In this document: positions 6,477 to 11,547 of the stretch, piece after piece
How positions within the stretch are numbered: position 1 is the stretch's first letter
Layout: the number at the start of each line of letters is the position of its first letter
From: an uncultured Solobacterium sp.
GTDB lineage: Bacteria > Bacillota_I > Bacilli_A > Erysipelotrichales > Erysipelotrichaceae
Assembly: GCA_900543035.1 (NCBI GenBank)
Contig: UQPV01000060.1
Location: 1 to 11,547, forward strand
DNA: 11,547 nt
Reading direction: 5' to 3'
Program-made: the position numbers and the translations under genes
Notes under the pieces: model-generated
The model's input: only the letters and a program-made list of their open reading frames with translations
Databases searched by the model: none
Told to the model about the DNA's origin: nothing

Positions 6477-7329
6477 AACAAAACAAACCGCACTCATCTT
6501 GGAAGGCGGCGCACTTCGCGGGGTATATACCAGCGGCGTGCTTGATGTGCTGATGCTGCATCATGTGAAGATCCCCAATGTCGTGGGGATCTCTGCCGGT
6601 TCCCTGAACGGCCTGTTCTATGTGTCTGGCCAGATCGGAAACGCGGCAGAGCTTAATCTGAATTATGTCCGGGATTCGCGGTATATGGGATTCTCCAATC
6701 TGGCGAAGGAACGGAATTTCTTCAACTTTGACTTTGTGTTCCGGGATATCTTTCATGATCTCATTCCGTTTGATTTTGCGGCGTTTCATGATTCAGACAT
6801 CCGGTTCTGGGCCGGTGTGACCGATTGCGAAAGCGGGGGTATCCGCTTTATCGAGAAGAGCGAATATGATGATTTCCTGAAAGTCTGCCGCGCCAGCAGC
6901 AGCATTCCGGTGATGAATACGCCGGTGGAGATCGAAGGCAGGGAGTATGTCGACGGCGGGATCGCCTGTGCAGTGCCGCTGTTTGAGGATATCCCATGTG
7001 AGAGCGACCGCCTTGTCTTGGTGCTGACGCGCCACAAGGGATATCGGAAGAAGCCTGTGCCGGAGACGGTGCAGCGGATCTATCGGCGTCATTTCCGAAA
7101 TGCGCCGGGGCTGGTGGACCGTCTGGTGACCGCGCCGCAGCGCTACAATGAGCGGATGGACAAGATCGACGCCCTGGAGGAAGAAGGCAAGGCATTCGTC
7201 ATCCGTCCTCGCAAGCCGGTGACCGTATCCCGCATCGAGAAAGATGTGGAAAAGCTGAGCGCATTGTATCATGAGGGCCGAAGAGACGCGGAGTTCGCCT
7301 ATCAGGACCTGCTGGCATTTTTGGGCTGA
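6469..7329 (+). CDS. Patatin-like phospholipase
   Basis: A 286-residue cytoplasmic serine lipid hydrolase with the Ser-Asp dyad of patatins. It shows the oxyanion-hole loop EGGALRGVYTSGVLD (12-26), the nucleophile elbow GISAGSLNG (40-48, S42) and the DGG motif with the catalytic aspartate D162 (YVDGGIACAVPL). The C-terminal part (residues about 185-286, with VLVLTRHKGYRKK and VIRPRKPVTVSRIEKD) matches the tail common to this family in Bacillota (DUF6363-like). The start at ATG 6469 is set by GGAGGT (6456-6461) with a 7-nt gap; an in-frame GTG at 6448 would precede that ribosome site. The expected activity is release of fatty acids from membrane phospholipids or lysolipids; the physiological role is unknown. 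It is the first gene of a plus-strand run and diverges from the aminopeptidase gene. Confidence 0.92.
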   Translation: MSETKQTALILEGGALRGVYTSGVLDVLMLHHVKIPNVVGISAGSLNGLFYVSGQIGNAAELNLNYVRDSRYMGFSNLAKERNFFNFDFVFRDIFHDLIPFDFAAFHDSDIRFWAGVTDCESGGIRFIEKSEYDDFLKVCRASSSIPVMNTPVEIEGREYVDGGIACAVPLFEDIPCESDRLVLVLTRHKGYRKKPVPETVQRIYRRHFRNAPGLVDRLVTAPQRYNERMDKIDALEEEGKAFVIRPRKPVTVSRIEKDVEKLSALYHEGRRDAEFAYQDLLAFLG

Positions 7330-7360
7330 TCCGCGCTTTTCCTGCGGCTCGTGACAGGTT

Positions 7361-7392
7361 TTGCCTTTTTTCCATGCGATCCATGATACAAT
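7361..7392 (+). promoter_or_regulatory. Weak candidate promoter ahead of the lipoprotein gene
   Basis: TGATACAAT (7384-7392) is a good extended -10 element. The nearest -35-like TTGCCT (7361-7366) is 20 bp away, which is too far. The start would fall near 7399, on top of the ribosome site AGAGGA (7398-7403), leaving a 15-nt leader. The gene may instead be read from the patatin promoter, since no convincing terminator separates the two. Confidence 0.3.
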
Positions 7393-7413
7393 CAGAGAGA
7401 GGACGGTGATCGG

Positions 7414-8523
7414 ATGAAGAAGCTGTATCTGTTGCTGCTGGCCATGCTGCTGAGCGGCTGCTCCTTGCTGGATGTGCTGAATGAGCCGGCAGTGGACCTG
7501 AACGACGACAGCGTGACGGCAGAATTTACCCCTTCTGCCGAAACGATGAACTATCATTACCATCAGCTTGATGAAGAGGGACAGCGGGCATACGGGCTGC
7601 TGCTGTCTGGCCTGGAAGAGATGAACAGCGAGATCGAGCTGGGCAAGATTGACGGACAGACGCTGGAAACGGCATTTGTCGCCGTGATGAAAGATAATCC
7701 TGCACTGTTCCATGTGCAGAATGACTATACGTATGAAGAGTACAGCGATGGTTCGATCACGATGAAGCCGCAGTATTATTTTGATGCGCAGGAAAAAGCA
7801 GACATCCAGCGGCAGATCGATGAGCGGACGCAGGAGATCCTCGACGATCTGCCATCCGGCACAGAAGAGGCGGCATGGTATCTGTATACATATGTGGCAG
7901 AGCATGCGGAATATGAAAGCGGACCGCAGGATCAGAGCATGGTCAGCTTTTTCCTGGATGGGCGGACGGTCTGCGCAGGGTATTCCAAAGCTTATCAGTA
8001 TCTGATGGAAAAAGCCGGCATTCCGACGACTTACATCAGCGGCGTGCTCAATTCGGACGAGGCCCAGACGCGCTATGGGACGAATGCGCATGCCTGGAAC
8101 ATGGTGGAGATCGATGGGGATCACTATTACATGGATGTCACCAGCGGAGATGTCACCCAGTACGGCCCGCATGTCTGTCATCAGTATTTCATGATGGCAT
8201 CGCAGGAGATGCAGGAGATGTATACGGCAGAAGGGGCGATGGAGGAAACCGCAGACCCGCAGGGCAGCTATGTTCATCGGCACGGGCTGTATCTGGAGTC
8301 TTATGATGAAACGGTGCTGCAAAACGCCATCGATGAGATGATCGAACGGGGCGATCAGGTCCTGGAACTGCGCACAGCGCCGCATCAGGGCGAACAGCTG
8401 CGGGAAGAGCTGCTCCAGGACGACCGGATCTTTACGCTTCTGCTGCGCAGCGGGATCGTTGTCAATGAGCTGGGCTGCGCGCAGCAGCCGGCACTTGGCA
8501 GCATCGAGTTTTATTACGAATGA
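7414..8523 (+). CDS. Lipoprotein with transglutaminase-like (papain-fold) domain
   Basis: The 369-residue protein begins with a lipoprotein signal (KK, hydrophobic run, lipobox LSGC at 13-16), so C16 should be lipidated and the protein held on the outer face of the membrane. The first part (about 20-150) is helical and acidic. The domain at about 150-265 has the transglutaminase-core triad: C187 in TVCAGYSKAYQYL, H226 in NAHAWNMVEI and D241 in YYMDVTSGD. Such bacterial domains usually act as cysteine proteases or peptide cross-linkers, or as non-catalytic binding modules. With the triad intact, a wall- or surface-directed peptidase-type role is reasonable but unproven. The remaining about 100 residues show no family I recognise. 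AGAGGA (7398-7403) lies 10 nt before the ATG. The stop codon (8521-8523) is followed within 21 bp by the U32 gene, which suggests co-transcription. Confidence 0.88.
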   Translation: MKKLYLLLLAMLLSGCSLLDVLNEPAVDLNDDSVTAEFTPSAETMNYHYHQLDEEGQRAYGLLLSGLEEMNSEIELGKIDGQTLETAFVAVMKDNPALFHVQNDYTYEEYSDGSITMKPQYYFDAQEKADIQRQIDERTQEILDDLPSGTEEAAWYLYTYVAEHAEYESGPQDQSMVSFFLDGRTVCAGYSKAYQYLMEKAGIPTTYISGVLNSDEAQTRYGTNAHAWNMVEIDGDHYYMDVTSGDVTQYGPHVCHQYFMMASQEMQEMYTAEGAMEETADPQGSYVHRHGLYLESYDETVLQNAIDEMIERGDQVLELRTAPHQGEQLREELLQDDRIFTLLLRSGIVVNELGCAQQPALGSIEFYYE

Positions 8524-8543
8524 TCAGGAAAGCAGGGGATGGG

Positions 8544-10826
8544 ATGAAGAAGACAGAACTGCTGGCGCCTGCCGGCACGATGGCATCGCTGCACGCGGCC
8601 GTGCAATGCGGATGTGATGCCGTATATCTGGGCGGAACGATGTTCGGCGCCCGCGCTTATGCGGGAAACTTTGATGATGAAGAGATGAAGGAGGCCATCC
8701 GGTATGCGCATATCCATGGCGTAAAGGTGTATGTGACCATGAACACCCTCCTTCATGAGCAGGAAATGGATGCGGCGTTCAGCTACGTCCGTTTTCTGTA
8801 TGCGCATGATGTAGATGCGCTGATCATCCAGGATATCGGGCTGGCAGATCGTGTGCATCGCCAGCTTCCGGATCTGGAGCTTCACGCATCCACGCAGATG
8901 CATATCCATAACCGCGCCGGGATAGAGACTGCGCGCAGGCTGGGCATGAAGCGGGTCGTCCTGCCACGGGAAAGCACCATCGAGGAAGTGCGCGCGGCCG
9001 CACAGAGCGGGATGGATCTGGAAGTGTTCGTCCATGGCGCACAGTGCATGAGCTATTCCGGCCAGTGCTTGATGAGCGCGTCGATGTTCGGACGCTCCGG
9101 CAACCGCGGGGAATGCGCCCAGCCATGCCGGATGCGTTATGCGCTGTATCGGCAGGAAAAGGGACAAGACAGAAAGATCGCTGCAGATGGTGAATATCTG
9201 CTCAGTCCGCGCGATCTGATGACGATCGATGAGCTTCCGGCATTGATCGATGCCGGCGTGATGTCTTTTAAGATCGAAGGACGGATGAAGAGCCCGGAAT
9301 ATGTGGCGCAGACGGTCTCTTTGTACCGCCGTGCCATTGACGCTTATCTGGCTGGACGTCCCTGGAAGACAAGCAAGGAAGATGTGCGCAGCCTGGAACA
9401 AGTGTTCAGCCGCGGGTTCACCAGCGGTCATTTGTTTCATCAGCCCGGACGGGCGATGATGAATCCGGTGCGCCCCAATCATATGGGCACGCCGCTTGGC
9501 ATCGTGGAAGGCGTGAGCAAGGAGCGGATCCGCATCCGTCTGCAGGATGATCTGCGTCAGGGGGATGGCATCCGCGTCTTGCGCGATGGCGAAGATCAGG
9601 GCTGTATGGTGAACCGCATCTGGAAAGGCGGGCTGCTGGTCAGCGGCGGCACGGCCGGTGAAGTGGTCGAGATCGACCGCAAGATCAAGGCGGCTAAGGG
9701 AAACCGTGTGGTCAAGACGCAGGATGCGCAGAAGCAGCGCGAGCTGCGGGCGCTGGTCGAACAGGAGGTGCGCAAGACAGCGGTGGATCTGCAAGTGACG
9801 CTGTGTCCGGGCAAGGCGCCGATCTGCCAGGCCAGAGATGAAGAGGGGATCGAAGCACGGTTCATCCCTGACGATATCATCGTGCAGCCGGCCCAGAAGG
9901 CGCCGCTGCAGGAAGAACGTCTGCGCGCGCAGTTTGAAAAGATGAGCGATACGCCATTTCGTCTGCGCGGCTTCACCTGTGTGATGCAGGGGCCGAGCTT
10001 TCTTGCGATGAAAGAGGTGAACCTGCTGCGCCGAAAGGTCCTGGAGCTGCTGCAGGAAAAGCGTGCGGTCCGTCATGAAAAGCATGCGCCGCTCCCGTAT
10101 CCTTCTGCCGCGCAGGGAACTTCTGCCGAGCCGATCGGCATCCTGGTCAGCGTGCAGGATGAGGCGCAATATCGGGCATGCCGCAGCCGGAACATCCATA
10201 ACATCGTGACGCCGGTGCGCACATTGTACTGCCAGCTTCATCAGGCGAAAGAGCCGATCGGGTTTCATGAAGGAAACATCGTCCACGCGCATGGCGAAGC
10301 CGTGATGGGCGGTGAAAACGGCGCGCTTTCCGCCGGGCGCAAGATCGTCGACAGGACCTTGAACCTGACCAATTCTTATGCGGTCGCCGCCGCAGCTTCT
10401 TTCGGCGCAGAGACGATGGTGCTCTCCGGGGAGCTGGATGTGCCTGCGGTGGAAGCGCTCATCCGCGGCTGTCATGAACGAGGCGGAAAGCTGCCCGATC
10501 TTGCCTGCATGATCTACGGTCATGAGGATCTGATGACATCTCGCACTTGCGTGATCAACACATGCCTGCGGGATGGGACAAAGAAAGGCTGTCACCTGTG
10601 CCGGGATCACCAATATTATCTGCTGGATCAAAAGGGCCGCCGGTTCATGTTCGAGAATGATGAGCAGTGCAACATGCGCATCCTCAGCCCGGAGCCGGTC
10701 GATCGGATCGGCAGCGTGTATACGCTCAAAGAGGCCGGTGTGCGTTCATTCTATCTGCGCTTTACGCTGGAGGATGCGGATGCGACAGCGCATGTGCTGG
10801 ATGAGGTGCTCGGTCAACTGGCTTGA
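8544..10826 (+). CDS. U32 family peptidase-like protein with DUF3656 (RlhA/YdcP-type)
   Basis: This 760-residue protein belongs to the long U32 class. Characterised relatives are iron-sulfur RNA hydroxylases: TrhP makes 5-hydroxyuridine in tRNA, and RlhA (YdcP) makes 5-hydroxycytidine in 23S rRNA, using prephenate-linked chemistry. The N-terminal U32 domain starts with KKTELLAPAGTMASLHAAV and shows DAVYLGG (25-31), HASTQMHIHN (114-123) and the cysteine set C168, C175, C191 and C195 (HGAQC, SGQC, NRGEC, QPCR), which should hold a [4Fe-4S] cluster, then SFKIEGRMKSPEYV. The middle (about 290-490, with SRGFTSGHLF and KMSDTPFRL) matches DUF3656. The C-terminal part holds a second cysteine group (C669, C674, C683, C686) that may bind metal. 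ATG 8544 is preferred, with AGGGG 5 nt upstream and the family-typical MKKTELLAPAG. An ATG at 8520 overlaps the previous stop but has no ribosome site. RlhA-like by architecture; rRNA versus tRNA substrate cannot be told from sequence. Confidence 0.9.
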   Translation: MKKTELLAPAGTMASLHAAVQCGCDAVYLGGTMFGARAYAGNFDDEEMKEAIRYAHIHGVKVYVTMNTLLHEQEMDAAFSYVRFLYAHDVDALIIQDIGLADRVHRQLPDLELHASTQMHIHNRAGIETARRLGMKRVVLPRESTIEEVRAAAQSGMDLEVFVHGAQCMSYSGQCLMSASMFGRSGNRGECAQPCRMRYALYRQEKGQDRKIAADGEYLLSPRDLMTIDELPALIDAGVMSFKIEGRMKSPEYVAQTVSLYRRAIDAYLAGRPWKTSKEDVRSLEQVFSRGFTSGHLFHQPGRAMMNPVRPNHMGTPLGIVEGVSKERIRIRLQDDLRQGDGIRVLRDGEDQGCMVNRIWKGGLLVSGGTAGEVVEIDRKIKAAKGNRVVKTQDAQKQRELRALVEQEVRKTAVDLQVTLCPGKAPICQARDEEGIEARFIPDDIIVQPAQKAPLQEERLRAQFEKMSDTPFRLRGFTCVMQGPSFLAMKEVNLLRRKVLELLQEKRAVRHEKHAPLPYPSAAQGTSAEPIGILVSVQDEAQYRACRSRNIHNIVTPVRTLYCQLHQAKEPIGFHEGNIVHAHGEAVMGGENGALSAGRKIVDRTLNLTNSYAVAAAASFGAETMVLSGELDVPAVEALIRGCHERGGKLPDLACMIYGHEDLMTSRTCVINTCLRDGTKKGCHLCRDHQYYLLDQKGRRFMFENDEQCNMRILSPEPVDRIGSVYTLKEAGVRSFYLRFTLEDADATAHVLDEVLGQLA

Positions 10827-10850
10827 GCAATGAGAAAATTCCTTTATAAT
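10823..10850 (+). promoter_or_regulatory. Promoter for ftnA overlapping the U32 stop codon
   Basis: TTGAGC (10823-10828), a 16-bp spacer and a perfect TATAAT (10845-10850) give a strong promoter. The -35 hexamer contains the TGA stop of the U32 gene (10824-10826). The start would be near 10857, so the leader is only about 16 nt and consists mainly of the AGGAGGA ribosome site (10859-10865). Confidence 0.75.
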
Positions 10851-10872
10851 ATTAAAAGAGGAGGAATGAAAC

Positions 10873-11382
10873 ATGTTGGATCAAAAAGTCGCCAGTCTGT
10901 TGAATGAACAGGTCAACAAAGAATTCTATTCCGCTTATCTGTATCTTGATTTTTCAAATTTCTACAAGAGCCGTTCTCTGGATGGATATGCCAACTGGTA
11001 TGAGATCCAGGCCAGAGAAGAGATGGATCATGCCATGATGATGATCCGCTATCTGCAGGATAACGATCATGAAGTGGTGCTGGGGGCCATCGACAAGCCG
11101 CAGTGCACGCTGGAAAGCCCCGAGGATCCGCTGCATGCCGGTCTGGAGCATGAGCGCTATGTAACGAAGCTGATCCATACGATCTATGATGCGGCGGATG
11201 AGGTCAGAGACTTCCGGACGATGCGCTTCCTGGACTGGTTCGTCGAAGAACAGGGAGAAGAAGAGAAGAACGCTTCAGATATGGTCAGCCGCTATGCGTT
11301 GTTTGGTCATGATCCGAAAGGACTGTATGCGCTGGACAGCGAATATAAGTCCAGGACCTATGTTCCCTCTGCGCAGGAATAA
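10873..11382 (+). CDS. ftnA: Bacterial non-heme ferritin
   Basis: A 169-residue four-helix-bundle ferritin that assembles into a 24-subunit shell in the cytoplasm, oxidises Fe(II) and stores it as a mineral. All ferroxidase residues match the FtnA pattern: E17 (NKEFYSAYLYL), E49, E50 and H53 (AREEMDHAMMM), E94 (LEHERYV), and E126, Q127, E129 and E130 (FVEEQGEEEKN). The extra E49/E126/E129 set corresponds to site C of E. coli FtnA. There is no heme-ligand methionine pattern of bacterioferritin, and the protein is far from the Dps type. Length and start fit the family. AGGAGGA sits 7 nt before the ATG, so translation should be strong. It is expressed from its own promoter at the end of the plus-strand run and closed by a terminator. 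No obvious Fur box is seen in the short leader. Confidence 0.96.
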   Translation: MLDQKVASLLNEQVNKEFYSAYLYLDFSNFYKSRSLDGYANWYEIQAREEMDHAMMMIRYLQDNDHEVVLGAIDKPQCTLESPEDPLHAGLEHERYVTKLIHTIYDAADEVRDFRTMRFLDWFVEEQGEEEKNASDMVSRYALFGHDPKGLYALDSEYKSRTYVPSAQE

Positions 11383-11390
11383 CAGATAGG

Positions 11391-11417
11391 ACGTCCTTGA
11401 TGAGAGGGCGTTTTTTT
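11391..11417 (+). terminator. Rho-independent terminator after ftnA
   Basis: ACGTCCTT (11391-11398) pairs with GAGGGCGT (11404-11411), including two G-T wobbles, around a GATGA loop and is followed by a run of T residues (11411-11417). It begins 8 bp after the ftnA stop. Confidence 0.85.
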
Positions 11418-11451
11418 CATGGGAACATATGTCTTTTGCGGCATGATGAAG

Positions 11452-11486
11452 AAAAAAGACGAAAAAAGGCAAAAAAAAGGAAAAAA
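11452..11486 (+). promoter_or_regulatory. Four phased A-tracts (curved DNA / UP-element-like)
   Basis: Runs of 6, 6, 8 and 6 A residues lie at 11452-11457, 11462-11467, 11471-11478 and 11481-11486, with centres 9-10 bp apart, close to one helical turn. Such phasing bends DNA. The block ends 4 bp before the -35 hexamer at 11491, where an UP element would sit, so it probably boosts the following promoter. Confidence 0.6.
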
Positions 11487-11490
11487 CAGC

Positions 11491-11519
11491 TTGACGGAAA
11501 AGGGAGAGGATGGTAATAT
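11491..11519 (+). promoter_or_regulatory. Strong sigma-A-like promoter for a gene starting beyond the window
   Basis: TTGACG (11491-11496), a 17-bp spacer and TAATAT (11514-11519) sit directly after the phased A-tracts. Transcription would begin near 11526. AGGAG (11537-11541) lies in the loop of a small GCGG/CCGC hairpin (11533-11545) and could be the ribosome site of a gene starting just past 11547. A stable-RNA promoter is the alternative. Confidence 0.6.
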
Positions 11520-11547
11520 AAACGAGCGCTGAGCGGAGGAGCCGCGA

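Noticed and set aside
6793..8385. 530-codon minus-strand open frame
   Set aside because: It spans parts of two well-supported plus-strand genes that share a frame, and is a codon-bias shadow of them.
8514..10631. 705-codon minus-strand open frame
   Set aside because: It is the exact codon complement of the U32 gene, has no family motifs, and is open only because TTA, CTA and TCA are missing from the sense frame.
1..11547. tRNA, rRNA, riboswitch, insertion sequence or attachment sites
   Set aside because: No cloverleaf, conserved rRNA sequence, aptamer core, transposase frame or terminal inverted repeats were seen on either strand.

Overview
The window reads like the chromosome of a low-to-mid-GC Gram-positive (Bacillota) gut-type bacterium. 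The coding part is about 50-57% G+C by eye. Shine-Dalgarno sites are strong (AGGAGG, GGAGGT), promoters are sigma-A-like, and surface proteins carry Gram-positive signals (a signal peptide with a C-terminal membrane anchor, and a lipobox lipoprotein). The protein families (long U32 peptidase with DUF3656, patatin with a DUF6363-like tail, bacterial FtnA, S58 aminopeptidase) suit a Clostridia/Erysipelotrichia-type commensal. The genus cannot be fixed from this sequence.

Layout. 1-408 is markedly AT-rich and non-coding. It holds four degenerate direct repeats of up to 31 bp at 66/75/72 bp steps, then helically spaced ATATGAC-like motifs and a promoter. 481-2943 encodes a secreted, membrane-anchored GH3 beta-N-acetylhexosaminidase with an extra cohesin-like domain, followed by a terminator. 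3085-3330 has a good promoter and a Shine-Dalgarno site but only a broken small reading frame. 3495-4346 encodes a SWIM zinc-finger protein whose stop overlaps (ATGA) the start of a 1-phosphofructokinase gene (fruK). That fruK is a pseudogene with three frameshifts and an in-frame deletion. A bidirectional hairpin terminator at 5171-5205 separates it from a convergent S58/P1-family (DmpA-like) aminopeptidase on the minus strand, 5210-6193.

From 6351 onward everything runs on the plus strand: a patatin-like phospholipase (6469-7329), a lipoprotein with a transglutaminase-like domain (7414-8523), an RlhA-type U32 protein (8544-10826) and a ferritin ftnA (10873-11382) with its own promoter and a terminator. 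The right edge holds phased A-tracts ahead of a strong promoter for whatever begins just beyond the window.

How they work together. No single pathway links all the genes. The GH3 enzyme points to cell-wall or mucin amino-sugar release at the surface, the S58 enzyme to peptide turnover, the U32 enzyme to RNA hydroxylation, and ferritin to iron storage. I do not see a complete new defence or metabolic system. The most unusual items are the left-edge repeat array, the cohesin-like module on the GH3 enzyme, the decayed fruK coupled to the SWIM gene, and the curved-DNA promoter at the right edge.
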